Positions 9,901 through 18,874 of a stretch of DNA of 64,000 nucleotides are shown piece by piece (within the stretch, counting starts at the first letter, position 1; the number at the start of each line of letters is the position of its first letter). The position numbers and the translations under genes are program-made. A model generated the notes under the pieces. It was not told the origin of the DNA. It did no database searches and saw only the letters and a program-made list of their open reading frames with translations. The stretch is from an uncultured Saprospiraceae bacterium. GTDB taxonomy: Bacteria; Bacteroidota; Bacteroidia; Chitinophagales; Saprospiraceae. The DNA lies in NCBI GenBank assembly GCA_938003955.1, contig CALKXE010000086.1, positions 1-64,000 on the forward strand, in the 5' to 3' direction.

Positions 9901-10047
9901 CAAGATGTTTATGATGGTTTATGGGCTGGAGTTTCAAATTCTGGAGTTGAACTAATAGAAGGAGGGTATATGTATGTTATTGTTATTGATTTTGGTCAAG
10001 GTAACAGACAGGTAATGAAAGGAACAATTACCTTATTAAGAGACTAG
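6934..10047 (+). CDS. SprB-like surface adhesin with three cohesin-like modules and a type B T9SS sorting domain
   Basis: The 1037-aa protein has a signal peptide (1-23, ending in YSYGQ). Three cohesin-like modules follow at about residues 24-170, 176-315 and 322-465; each shows the VxVxVxNF opening and a WDxxVL-type strand. Next come SprB-type repeats at about 545-900, recognisable by GGxxPYxYxW, LxAGxYxVTVTD and similar motifs. The C-terminal ~85 residues, opening with NVITPNGDGMNETF, are the gliding-motility-associated (type B) T9SS sorting domain. The protein is therefore predicted to be secreted by T9SS and displayed on the cell surface. The next gene encodes a PorP/SprF-type protein, the usual partner of such adhesins. 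A role in adhesion or gliding is inferred from the family. Confidence 0.85.
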   Translation: MMKRYLFSIILGILSFTNYSYGQLEVNFGAASGNANGTVDVDVTVVGGFADIGGMQFTGVWDSLVMTYNSVVSTNPNLTSFGPTDISGPEAIALVEGQFTVAYGAPGIDGNLNNGDVIFTLRFNLVGDECETTEITILEDGPTESSWFDTNFIETPVNYTSEEIMINGADCNATGGDELTITAGMETVGVGGAVCVPLTVTNFNAAQSGSGTILWDPTVITYTGLENIALIGVDGSLNTSNVANGELKFVWSNADPANPLTLTDGSIIFEICFTAIGAVGDMSPITLSEAGSLGFEFADDDGTAFPQVVTDGKVTIIADDGPTFMLDVSDVTINLSEGTGCVDISVANFTDILSMQFVLTWDTNILSNANPSDFMLGGINANSFLLDQAGGSATFSWNDNVGVDLADNSIIFSLCFDLGDCNQTGAVEIVSQGGFNIEIIDGNTDEIPNVDVDQGSIFIMCPTGPCQLVNTVNTCAGTLGGSATVNVEGGCNYSWTNSAGAEVATTQNLLGVGVGVYELNVTCNGMVTCTLTAEINELSGPTVSGTETDVACNELGAIDVTVTAGSGNYSYNWNPTLPDSPNVSGLSAGMYNVTVTDTDSGCTSTASFNVDNVETELVNNGAETSGESCQEADGSITVSVSGGCMPYTYVWDNSAIGNTPNAVNLVAGAYGVTITDDAGNEVTGSYTVSGFIPLTIVGVPNVTPDNLGMGDGTIAITMDGGTEPYSYNWSGPTAGLANSNVITGLSAGEYFVTVTDDLNCTIELGPFTVVVTTVGLPIFSNVEVNDAINGFGVACNGDATGIISGSITGTVSFTITLSGSKDSVIVKNDEGTFIFDNLQAGSYSLSATNTLGTADGGTYEVTEPDAIVYNIETGCVDEDQCDGFIDLNATGGFGDFIYTWSDPDLDGDSVDDLCPASYTVMITDENGCEKMELIDVVLCENPVDPGCYEVRNVITPNGDGMNETFSISCIDDFPATVEIYDRWGALVYNQDVYDGLWAGVSNSGVELIEGGYMYVIVIDFGQGNRQVMKGTITLLRD

Positions 10048-10078
10048 GTTTAGAAAACTATATAAATTGAAAATTACA

Positions 10079-11044
10079 ATGAAAAAATTTATAATATCAC
10101 TTAGTGTAGTTGGATTTATGATGTTAAGCATCATGTCTACTATCAATGGACAATCAAGGTACTTTGATGAAAGGTATATCTACTCACAGCATAATATTAA
10201 TCCATCATTGATTAATGCAGGAGCTATAGGTTCAGATGATTTTCAGGAATTGTTTGTAAACTACAGGAATACGTGGGCTGGGTTTGAAGGTTCACCGAAG
10301 ACAATTTTGGTTGCATATAATGGACCAATAGGGAATAGGTTAGGGTTTGGTGCTCAATTGTTGAGCGATTCTTACGCTAACTTGAATACGACAAAAGGGC
10401 AAGTTGGATTGTCTTATACAATAGAGTCACCTACTAATAAAATTGGCTTTGGTATATCAACGGAATATATCCAGCATAGCTTGTCTGGATCGGGTATTTC
10501 TGGATCTCAGATTGACATTACCGATCCTATAATAAGAGATAGGTTAGACGGTGCACAATACTTTGATGCTTCTTTTGGAATATATGGATTGTATAATCAG
10601 AAACTAGTTTATGGTATATCATTTCCTTCTCTAATCAGTAGTAAAATTAGTGATACAGGTTCTGAAGCAGATAGGAATATTGGATATATCTTCCAGGTTG
10701 GTTATAAAATGAAGTCAGAGACGACAAAGATAACGTTCGAACCATCTGTAGTCGTTAAGTCACTTATGAACACTCCAACTCATATCGACATTATGGGTAA
10801 GTTTGGCTTTTTAGAAGATAAACTTACTGGTGGGGTAGCGTACACATTGGGAGGTGATAAAAGATTAGGATTTTTAATAGGCACAGCAATTGAGTCTATA
10901 AGAATCAACTATATGTATAATGTTAGTTCTGCTGAGTTTCAAACATATAATAATGGAGCTCATGAAATCTCTATAGGTTTGAGGTTCGGGGAGAATAAAA
11001 CAATTAAGACAGTTAAGGACATGGAAGCGTCTACAGATATGTAG
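10079..11044 (+). CDS. PorP/SprF family type IX secretion membrane protein
   Basis: The 321-aa protein starts with a signal peptide (MKKFIISLSVVG..., cleavage after STINGQ). It continues with the family opening SRYFDERYIYSQHNINPSLINAGAIG-like block and a series of amphipathic strands typical of an outer-membrane beta-barrel. In Flavobacterium johnsoniae, SprF is required for secretion of SprB; this gene lies 31 nt after a SprB-like gene, so the pair is probably functional in the same way. An in-frame TTG at 10067 would add four residues, but the ATG at 10079 directly precedes the signal peptide and is preferred. Confidence 0.88.
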   Translation: MKKFIISLSVVGFMMLSIMSTINGQSRYFDERYIYSQHNINPSLINAGAIGSDDFQELFVNYRNTWAGFEGSPKTILVAYNGPIGNRLGFGAQLLSDSYANLNTTKGQVGLSYTIESPTNKIGFGISTEYIQHSLSGSGISGSQIDITDPIIRDRLDGAQYFDASFGIYGLYNQKLVYGISFPSLISSKISDTGSEADRNIGYIFQVGYKMKSETTKITFEPSVVVKSLMNTPTHIDIMGKFGFLEDKLTGGVAYTLGGDKRLGFLIGTAIESIRINYMYNVSSAEFQTYNNGAHEISIGLRFGENKTIKTVKDMEASTDM

Positions 11045-11070
11045 ACGAATACATTTTTCTAATAAATATT

Positions 11071-11108
11071 AAGCGAGGCTATCTCTAATGAGGTAGTCTC
11101 GCTTTGTG
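11071..11108 (+). terminator. terminator of the SprB-like/SprF-like operon
   Basis: A 15-bp stem (AAGCGAGGCTATCTC paired with GAGGTAGTCTCGCTT, with one G-U and one A-G position) and a TAAT loop are followed by a moderate T-rich stretch, 27 nt after the stop codon. Confidence 0.65.
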
Positions 11109-11249
11109 TTTACGGGTATTTTGTTGTTTGTTTTATTTTTATCATTTTGGATAAATGCCTGAAAGTAAGCTGATTACCCATTGTAAAATAAAGTATATTT
11201 ACATATTGATTTTTTTTATATATAAATTCTTTACATTTGATTTTATTAC

Positions 11250-11257
11250 TATCTTTG
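11250..11257 (+). promoter_or_regulatory. -7 promoter element (upstream)
   Basis: TATCTTTG followed by CAC is an exact TAnnTTTG match. The nearest TTG upstream is too close (10 nt) for a normal -33 element. Confidence 0.45.
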
Positions 11258-11358
11258 CACAGTGTTTGAGGCATATTATGTCTCGAGTGTACATATTATG
11301 GTATGTTTTAATGTGATAAATACCCTTTTTTCGGTATTAGTCAGGTAAGGTTAAAATG

Positions 11359-11366
11359 TATCTTTG
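11359..11366 (+). promoter_or_regulatory. -7 promoter element of the small secreted protein / giant cargo operon
   Basis: TATCTTTG followed by CATC is an exact TAnnTTTG match, about 220 nt upstream of the start at 11587. Confidence 0.55.
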
Positions 11367-11586
11367 CATCTCGTTCATGTGAGAAATTGTATAAACGAAT
11401 GAGATAATAGATAGAAACAAAGCATTAGAAGAACTCAGTTTAATAACCGGAAAAAGACGAAACTTCCCACACTGAATATTCTAGAAAATTGCTAAGGTTT
11501 ATGTAACCGTGATGCTATGCGTCACCAACAGATTATGGCTAATTATTTTGATGAATATATTTTTTTTATAACCAAAACTCAATCTT

Positions 11587-11952
11587 ATGTTAAGTAAATT
11601 TATTTACAAAGTTTTGATGGTATTCGCTCTTGCAGTTGTTGCACAGGTAGGATACAGTCAAAATTATGTAAGTTCTGATGCAGCAATAGTTCTTCTTGAA
11701 GAAGCAATTGTTGATTTAGAAGCGGAACTTAGTGTGCCTTTCGTGTATACAGGAAATGTGCAGGCTGAAAACGATCAGACTGGAGACAAAATTATTTTAT
11801 CGCTTATGAAAGCTGTAAAAAATGATGTTGAAGATCTGAAAGATGTAAAAGGTGCTATGGATGCATGGTACATTAAAGCAAATGCTGAAATTCCAGCTAG
11901 AAAAACCAAAATGACGATAGCACTTGACAGTGTTAAAAATCTATTATCTTAA
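11587..11952 (+). CDS. small secreted protein of unknown function
   Basis: I do not recognise a family. The 121-aa product has a clear signal peptide (about 1-24, ending in VGYSQ). A mostly alpha-helical, highly charged mature part follows, with heptad-like leucine/valine spacing (LLEEAIVDLEAEL, VKNDVEDLKDVKGAMDAW) and no cysteine. It has no T9SS sorting domain. It lies 21 nt upstream of the 1975-aa cargo gene, and both starts share the preceding sequence ACTCAATCYTATG, so they are likely cotranscribed. It may be a periplasmic or surface helper of the giant protein, but that is only inferred from position. Confidence 0.75.
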   Translation: MLSKFIYKVLMVFALAVVAQVGYSQNYVSSDAAIVLLEEAIVDLEAELSVPFVYTGNVQAENDQTGDKIILSLMKAVKNDVEDLKDVKGAMDAWYIKANAEIPARKTKMTIALDSVKNLLS

Positions 11953-11973
11953 TTAAAACAAAAACTCAATCCT

Positions 11974-14900
11974 ATGAAAATAAGATTATTAACATTGCTT
12001 GTTGCCCTAGTGGCACCAATGCTAGTGTTCAGTCAAACCATAAATGGAACAGGTGGGCCTTTCAGCCCTGCTGGTACTACAAGTGGTGTTGCTGAATACA
12101 CAGCAACGGCTGCTGGAATTGCTGGTTCTACCCTAACAGGTGGAGTTTGTGCTTCTACTGGTGTTGCAATAGCAGACATGGCAGTACCTGCCATTTTAGG
12201 TTACAATACTGAAATTACTAATATCACACTTATAGGTGCTCAGCATACATTTGCTGCGGATTTAGACTTCGTACTAATCTCTCCTACAGGAGAAGAGTTA
12301 GTTTTCAATCTTGACAATGGAGGTTCTACGGGACTTGATGTTGCTATGGATATGGTATTTAGTAGTACTTCTGCAAATTGTGCACATTCTTGGACATCTA
12401 GTACAAGTGCTGTTCAACCTGCTGATATGCAGTTTGAAACAGTGGCAGGTACATGTGGACCATTAGCTGCTGAATTTGAATTCGTTTGTGGTACTAATAC
12501 AGGTATCTTTGACGGAATCACTGCAGACGGTGACTGGACTCTTGAAACTACAGATGATGCTGGAGGAGACTCAGGTTCATTTACAAGTTTCTCAGTAACT
12601 TTCGCTCCTATGACGCCTCCTACAATGGATGGTAATGGAGTTGCAATTGATTTATTGGCTTGTTGTGTTGACGTATGTGAACTAACTGGACCAACTGAAT
12701 TTATCTTTCCATTAGAAGCTGGTGAGTGTGAAGAAGCAATCTTCTACGAAGCTCCTGGTATCGATGGTGGACCAACTTGTAAGTTTTGTCCTGACCTTCC
12801 TATGGCTACATATACTATAGTAGGTAATGTTGTAGAAACATTAGGAGGAAATGGATTACCAACAAGTGCAGTAATTAATGAAACTGGAACTAATAGTTAT
12901 ACTATTACTGCAGTTACAGCTGCTACATTGTTCTTTGATTACACGTTCGTAGGTTCTACGTTCTGGGATCCGTTCACAATTGAAGGTCCTGCAGGTAGTC
13001 TTGCTACTGGTAATACTGGTTCAGTTGCTCAAGCGTTACTTCCTGGTGAAACAGTAGTTGCTCAGATTGCATCTTTAGATGGTGTTACTGACGGTTCTTC
13101 TCTTACTTTAGAGAATATTGGATTCTTTAATCCTGCTGATTACCCATGTTACGTTTTAGAGTTAATCGATGGTCCTGCTGTTGGAGATTATTTCCCAGCT
13201 GGAACTTACGAAGCTAACTATGAAGCTGTACCTTTCGTAATTGTTGGTGGTTCACCTACAGGTGATCCTGCTGCTGCACTTACGTATACTCAGAATATCA
13301 ACGTATTAGCATATAGTGGTCCAGTTAGTGGAGCATTAGCTTGTAATGATCACGTAAATATTTCTGCTGACGAAGATTGTAGTATCACAATTGGTGCTGA
13401 CTTATTCTTAGAAGGTGGACCATACGGATGTTACAGTGACTATGAAGTAAATATTTGGATTTATGGAAATGAGGCTAACCAAACAGGTAACGTAAACGGA
13501 GCACCAGTTGACTTCGGTAGCCTATTAGGAACTCACACAGTTGAAATAATGGATCCTACAACAGGAAACAAATGTTGGGGAACTTTTACAGCTGAAGATA
13601 AATTGGCTCCTACATTAACTTGTAATGACTATACTATTAACTGTACTGAAGGTACTATCAATAGCCCAGTTGTTGAAGATATATCTGTAGTAACTATTGC
13701 TGAGAATATTTCTAATACTGGAGATAACTCTTACGCAATAAATGTTCCATTTAATGTAAATATTACTGATGTAAATATCATTTTCAGTGGTACTATCACT
13801 GGAAGTCAATTCGCATGGGGAGCGACTGTTACAGCTCCAAATGGTGCTGAATTGTCACTATGGCCTCTTGGTATTGGTGGATGTGGAACTACAATGGACT
13901 ATATCGCAGATGATCAAGGTCTTACAGGATTAACTTGTGCTCAGTTCCAAACAGGAGTTGCGTCATCATTAATCAATGCTTTCGAAGATTTCGGATTCCC
14001 TTACACACCTATGGCTGCTGTAAATGGATCTAGTTCTGCTGGAGTATGGACATTGAATCTTTCAGGAGATTTCGATCTTACAATAGCTGCAATACAATTC
14101 AACAACGGAACTTGTTTATTAGAGCCGGGTACAGTAGATGCTGATGCTTGTGGAAACACATCATACACATTTAGTGATACTGAAGTTGATAATGGTTGTG
14201 CTGGTAACATCATAACAAGAACTTGGTTTGCTACTGATGCTTCAGGTAATTCATCTGAAGGTTGTGTACAAACTATTACAGTAGAAAGTATCGGAATCGC
14301 AGATGTATTATTACCACCAGCTCTTATTGAGTTACCTTGTGGAAATGGAACATCTCCAGAAGATATCGTTTCATTCTTTGATAATCCTTTGACTAATGAC
14401 ATTAATCTTTCAGCTAACTGTACGTTAGATGTAATCGAGAATAATGAAGGTCATTCATTTGGATTCCCAACTTACATGCAAAGAGGATGTGATGGTAACA
14501 AACATGCACAAAAAGTAGATAACAATGTTTGTAACATTTATGCTACATATACTGATCAAGTAATACCTGCTTGTGGAGTTGGATGTAATGGTAACGTAAA
14601 AGTTATCAGAACATGGACACTTCTTGACTGGTGTACTAACGAAACTGCACCTTACACTCAACTTATCAAAGCTGTTGATAATGATGGTCCTACTTTCATC
14701 TTGAAAGATGTTACAGTAAGTACTGATCCTTGGGGATGTGAGGCTAATATTGAAGTACCACAGCCGTGGGAATTACATGATGATTGTACATCAGATCTTA
14801 CTTACACTGTAAGTGGACCTGCTGGAGTTGTAATCGTTGGTGATGCTACAACTGGGTATACTGCTTTAGGTGCTCCAAAAGGAGTTCATACATTTACTTA

Positions 14901-17900
14901 CACAGCTTCTGATTGTTGTGGTAACGTTACTTCTGTAGATGCTACATTTACAGTTGTTGATGGAGCTCCTCCAGTAGCAGTTGCTAAGCAAAACATTGTT
15001 ATTAGTTTAACAAGTAGTGGAACAGGTACTGATGGATTAGCAAAATTATTTGCTGCATCTGTTGATAATGGTTCTCATGATGGTTGTACTGATATCAAAT
15101 TAGAAATCAGAAGAGACGAAGATAACTGTGACATTAGAGGTAATGATACTTATAATGCTGATGGACACCCACAAGATGGAAGTCCTAATCCAAATTCTCC
15201 AAGTTATGATCCAGATGGTGGAGCTTATGTTAAGTTCTGTTGTGATGATATCACAAACTCTGTAGTTGATGTAAACGGTGATGGTGAAAACGATCCTGGA
15301 TACGTACAAGTATGGATGAGAGTATGGGATGATGGTGACATGGACGGTGTCTTTGGATCTGCAGGTGATAACTACAATGAAACTTGGACTTTCGTGAAAG
15401 TTGAAGATAAATTGGCTCCTGCTATCGTTTGTCCTGCTGACGTAACTCTTACATGTGACGAAGATTACACTGATACAGGTGTAACTGGTGTTGCAAACGG
15501 ATTTGCTTCATGTGGTGGTATCGATGTTGAGTATAATGATATTATCATTAACTTGAATACATGTAACGAAGGTTTCGTAAGAAGAAGATGGAACATTGTT
15601 GGAAGATCAGATATATTCTGTGACCAAACAATTACAATAGAAGGTCTTGATGCAGATGTAAATGTTAGTTTCTCTCAAGTAGGAGACTTTACTGCAGCTA
15701 ATTGTCCTGATATGATTGGATTAGGTGAGCCTACATGGACTGCTGGTCCTTGTGATGTTCTAGGATATACAGTTGAAACTGATACTTTCAAGTTCGAAGA
15801 TGGAGCTTGTTACAAATTGGTTAACCACTGGACAGTAATTAACTGGTGTGATTATGAGCCAAACAATCCTTTCTGGAATGGTGAAGGTTTATGGGAGCAC
15901 ATCCAAGTAATCAAAGTAACTGACGAAACTAAGCCAGTAATCGAAGATTGTGAAGATAAAATGTTTGCAATCAATGATCACTCTGATTCTGATGATGATG
16001 GTGTTGTATGTGAAGCTAAGATCACTCTTACTAACGTAGCAACTGATCCAGGTTCTGATAACTGTCCTACAGGATGGTTGAAATGGCAAGTAGTTGTTGA
16101 CCTTTGGGGAGACGGTACTGATGATTTAGAGTATAGCTCATTCTTACCTGCATTTGATACTCAGTTTAATGATACAAATGGTAATGGTATTGGTGATGTT
16201 TATTTATCTCCTACAGCTAACGGTGAGACTGTTTCAGTTCCTTTACCGGATATCTCTGGAAGTATGAGTAATCATAAAGTAACATGGAAAGTAACTGACG
16301 GATGTAACAATGTTACAACTTGTAGCTACAACTTCATGGTTGTTGATAAGAAAGCTCCGACTCCTTACTGTATTTCAGTAAGTACAGCTGTTATGGACAT
16401 GGGTCCTGATGGTGAGCCAGGTGTTGAAATCTGGGCTTCAGACTTTAACTTAGGATCATTTGATAACTGTACTGCACAGGAAGATTTACTTTACTCTTTC
16501 AGTGGTACTGATTATGTTCCTAACAGAACATTCAATTGTGATGATGTTGCAAACTCTCCAGTAGAGGTTCAAATGTATGTTTGGGATGAGAAAGGAAACA
16601 ATGATTTCTGTTCTGTATTCTTAACAGTAATTGATAACCAAGAGCTTTGTTCAGGTACTGGTAGTAAGCCAAACCTTGCGGGTGATATCTTAACTGAAGA
16701 AGGTGTTGCAGTTTCTAATGTTGAAACTTCATTAACAGCAGCTCTTCCTGAGTATCCTAAGTCAGAAATGACTAACGATGCTGGATACTATGCATTTATG
16801 AATAATGTTGAAGCTATGGATTATGTAATCGAAGCTGTGAAAGATGTTGATTACCTTAATGGTGTATCTACTCTTGATCTTGTTAAGATTCAGAGACATA
16901 TCTTAGGACTAGAGGATCTTGATTCTCCTTACAAATTGATAGCTGCGGATATCAATGCTGATAACAAAATCAAAGCAAGTGATCTTTCTCAATTGAGAAA
17001 ATTAATCTTAGGTGTTATCACTGATCTTCCTACTAACGATTCTTGGAGATTTGTAAATGCTTCTCAAGCATTAACACTTGACCTTGATTTAGAAGACGTA
17101 GACTACGCTGTTGAATTGACTAACGTAATGAATGACGTAATGTCAAACGATATGGTAGGTGTGAAAATTGGTGATGTTACAAACAATGCTGTTGCAAACT
17201 TACAAGATCAAACGATCGAAGTAAGATCAAACAACACTGTAGAGTTTGTTATTACTAATCAAGAAGTAACTGCAGGTGAAACTGTAGAAGTTTCTTTCAC
17301 AAGTGCTGATTTTGCTGATGTATATGGATACCAGTTCACAATGGAACTTAACGGACTTACGTTCGCTAACGTACAGAATGGAGCTGTTGAAATGACAGAT
17401 GCAAATGTTGGTGTACTTGCTAACAACTTAGTTACTGTTTCATACAATAACGGAGTTGCTAAATCTGCAGGAACTGCAGAAGCAGTATTCACAGCAACTT
17501 TCATTGCTACTAAAGATGGTAACATTGGTGATATGATCGATGTAACTTCTAAAGTAACAAGTGCTGAAGCATATGTTGGTACTTCACTAGAAGTTAGAGA
17601 TGTAACAATCTCAACTAGAGGTGATGTAACTACAGTAGCTGCAACTGAATTGTTCCAGAATGAGCCAAACCCATTCAAAGGACAGACTGTTGTATCTTTC
17701 AACCTTGCGGAAGCTGCACAAGCTACATTGACTATATTTGATGTTACTGGTAAAGTAATCACTAATCAAACTATTGCTGGCTTAAGAGGTTACAACACTG
17801 TAACTTTAGATGCTAATCAATTAGGAGTAAGTGGTGTTCTATACTACACATTAGAAAGCGGTGAGTTCACAGCAACTAAGAAAATGATCATCATTGAATA

Positions 17901-17901
17901 A
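11974..17901 (+). CDS. giant T9SS cargo protein: P-domain, HYR-like repeats, dockerin-like and cohesin-like modules, type A sorting domain
   Basis: The 1975-aa protein has a signal peptide (1-21, ending in MLVFSQ) and then a proprotein-convertase P-like jellyroll at about 30-210 (FAADLDFVLISPTGEE, GDWTLETTDDAGGD). Many cysteine-containing HYR/immunoglobulin-like repeats follow up to about 1570, with recurring phrases such as VEDKLAPAIVCPADVTLTCD. A CarboxypepD-like segment leads into a dockerin-like segment at about 1625-1690 (NGVSTLDLVKIQRHILG, then DINADNKIKASDLSQLRKLI). A cohesin-like module lies at about 1750-1870, and a type A T9SS sorting domain opens with NEPNPFKGQTVVSFNL near 1890. 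It is predicted to be a surface-displayed multidomain adhesin. The codon choice is uniform through the repeats, suggesting good expression. Confidence 0.88.
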   Translation: MKIRLLTLLVALVAPMLVFSQTINGTGGPFSPAGTTSGVAEYTATAAGIAGSTLTGGVCASTGVAIADMAVPAILGYNTEITNITLIGAQHTFAADLDFVLISPTGEELVFNLDNGGSTGLDVAMDMVFSSTSANCAHSWTSSTSAVQPADMQFETVAGTCGPLAAEFEFVCGTNTGIFDGITADGDWTLETTDDAGGDSGSFTSFSVTFAPMTPPTMDGNGVAIDLLACCVDVCELTGPTEFIFPLEAGECEEAIFYEAPGIDGGPTCKFCPDLPMATYTIVGNVVETLGGNGLPTSAVINETGTNSYTITAVTAATLFFDYTFVGSTFWDPFTIEGPAGSLATGNTGSVAQALLPGETVVAQIASLDGVTDGSSLTLENIGFFNPADYPCYVLELIDGPAVGDYFPAGTYEANYEAVPFVIVGGSPTGDPAAALTYTQNINVLAYSGPVSGALACNDHVNISADEDCSITIGADLFLEGGPYGCYSDYEVNIWIYGNEANQTGNVNGAPVDFGSLLGTHTVEIMDPTTGNKCWGTFTAEDKLAPTLTCNDYTINCTEGTINSPVVEDISVVTIAENISNTGDNSYAINVPFNVNITDVNIIFSGTITGSQFAWGATVTAPNGAELSLWPLGIGGCGTTMDYIADDQGLTGLTCAQFQTGVASSLINAFEDFGFPYTPMAAVNGSSSAGVWTLNLSGDFDLTIAAIQFNNGTCLLEPGTVDADACGNTSYTFSDTEVDNGCAGNIITRTWFATDASGNSSEGCVQTITVESIGIADVLLPPALIELPCGNGTSPEDIVSFFDNPLTNDINLSANCTLDVIENNEGHSFGFPTYMQRGCDGNKHAQKVDNNVCNIYATYTDQVIPACGVGCNGNVKVIRTWTLLDWCTNETAPYTQLIKAVDNDGPTFILKDVTVSTDPWGCEANIEVPQPWELHDDCTSDLTYTVSGPAGVVIVGDATTGYTALGAPKGVHTFTYTASDCCGNVTSVDATFTVVDGAPPVAVAKQNIVISLTSSGTGTDGLAKLFAASVDNGSHDGCTDIKLEIRRDEDNCDIRGNDTYNADGHPQDGSPNPNSPSYDPDGGAYVKFCCDDITNSVVDVNGDGENDPGYVQVWMRVWDDGDMDGVFGSAGDNYNETWTFVKVEDKLAPAIVCPADVTLTCDEDYTDTGVTGVANGFASCGGIDVEYNDIIINLNTCNEGFVRRRWNIVGRSDIFCDQTITIEGLDADVNVSFSQVGDFTAANCPDMIGLGEPTWTAGPCDVLGYTVETDTFKFEDGACYKLVNHWTVINWCDYEPNNPFWNGEGLWEHIQVIKVTDETKPVIEDCEDKMFAINDHSDSDDDGVVCEAKITLTNVATDPGSDNCPTGWLKWQVVVDLWGDGTDDLEYSSFLPAFDTQFNDTNGNGIGDVYLSPTANGETVSVPLPDISGSMSNHKVTWKVTDGCNNVTTCSYNFMVVDKKAPTPYCISVSTAVMDMGPDGEPGVEIWASDFNLGSFDNCTAQEDLLYSFSGTDYVPNRTFNCDDVANSPVEVQMYVWDEKGNNDFCSVFLTVIDNQELCSGTGSKPNLAGDILTEEGVAVSNVETSLTAALPEYPKSEMTNDAGYYAFMNNVEAMDYVIEAVKDVDYLNGVSTLDLVKIQRHILGLEDLDSPYKLIAADINADNKIKASDLSQLRKLILGVITDLPTNDSWRFVNASQALTLDLDLEDVDYAVELTNVMNDVMSNDMVGVKIGDVTNNAVANLQDQTIEVRSNNTVEFVITNQEVTAGETVEVSFTSADFADVYGYQFTMELNGLTFANVQNGAVEMTDANVGVLANNLVTVSYNNGVAKSAGTAEAVFTATFIATKDGNIGDMIDVTSKVTSAEAYVGTSLEVRDVTISTRGDVTTVAATELFQNEPNPFKGQTVVSFNLAEAAQATLTIFDVTGKVITNQTIAGLRGYNTVTLDANQLGVSGVLYYTLESGEFTATKKMIIIE

Positions 17902-17959
17902 TAATGATTGTTTAAGATAGACTCGAAACTGAGTTAAATTTAAATCGGTTTTTGGGATG

Positions 17960-17992
17960 GCCTCTCTTCAGTAATGAAGGGGGGCTTTTTTT
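17960..17992 (+). terminator. terminator of the 1975-aa cargo gene
   Basis: An 11-bp stem (GCCTCTCTTCA / TGAAGGGGGGC, with G-U pairs) and a GTAA loop are followed by TTTTTTT. The preceding TTTTTGGGAT is shared with the terminator of the 1375-aa paralogue at 23052. Confidence 0.85.
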
Positions 17993-18004
17993 GTGTTATG
18001 CGTA

Positions 18005-18075
<71 letters not shown>

Positions 18076-18632
18076 ATCGAGATTAGCCGATATCTTGGAC
18101 TCTTCTAATTCTATAGACCTCTTCTATTTTATAACTATAGATTCGTATGCACTGAACACTATTACGTAGTCAAGGGCATATTTACACTTTCTCATATTTT
18201 ATCAATAGACTGTTTTTCACCCCCAATTATTAACGTATTGTTTGTGTTTTCTTAATTATTGAATTCATTAAATCAATTTTGGAGTTCTTTCAGTCTTTTA
18301 ATTCGATTATTGAATTGTCTTGTAGAATGTTTTTTATGTCCTTTATCGTATTGTTCCTGTATTCATATTTTATTCGAAATCATATAGTAATTCTTATGAT
18401 TTTCATCGAGAATTGATCCTGATATTTGGTCCAAATTGTGTATTTCTATGTTTATATTTAATTATTTATTATTTTTTTTTCCAGAATAGATAGAATTTAT
18501 AATATATATAAGAATGTATTTACTAGCTACTTAGATTGGTTTTTTTTCTTTCTTTAACTCTCGGCATCTCCATAACTACTTGATACGCAGTAAATATTAT
18601 ATAGAATAATTATGTAATATGTAAATCGTCCT

Positions 18633-18640
18633 TATCTTTG
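18633..18640 (+). promoter_or_regulatory. -7 promoter element of the 1375-aa cargo gene
   Basis: TATCTTTG followed by C matches TAnnTTTG exactly and lies about 235 nt upstream of the start codon at 18875. Confidence 0.5.
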
Positions 18641-18823
18641 CTTTATATAAAACCACACCTAATGTGTGTGAACCAACCATTTTTGATATTATATCCTACC
18701 TAGGAATTAACCATTCCGTATACCAACCACTCATTGATAATAGATCCATGCTTTCAGCTAATGGCTAAGGCTACTAATTAAGAAATTTAATAATCACAAT
18801 ATTTTGGGATCATAGAGTTTTGT

Positions 18824-18844
18824 CATAAAACTCTGTTCCCTAAA
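18824..18844 (+). promoter_or_regulatory. hairpin in the leader of the 1375-aa cargo gene
   Basis: A perfect 8-bp stem (AGAGTTTT / AAAACTCT) with a GTCAT loop ends 30 nt before the ATG. It has no T run, so it is more likely an RNA-stability or translation element than a terminator. Confidence 0.35.
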
Positions 18845-18874
18845 CAGTAAAATTTTTAATTTAAAACGGATCTC

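Larger units (their letters stand above)
11045..11586 (+). other. 542-nt intergenic region with terminator, two promoters and a structured leader
   Basis: No gene is visible. It holds the terminator at 11071-11108 and two -7 elements at 11250-11257 and 11359-11366. A ~220-nt leader before the start at 11587 follows, with small hairpins, for example GTGATGC/GCGTCAC at about 11508-11524. Confidence 0.55.

Noticed and set aside
10067-10078. TTG start at 10067 for the PorP/SprF-like gene
   Set aside because: The ATG at 10079 directly opens the signal peptide, and the extra four residues do not.
17259-17762. A 167-codon open frame on the minus strand inside the 1975-aa gene
   Set aside because: It overlaps a well-supported coding region with signal peptide and domains. 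Its composition is what the antisense of a repeat-rich coding strand gives, and it has no start context or recognisable domain.
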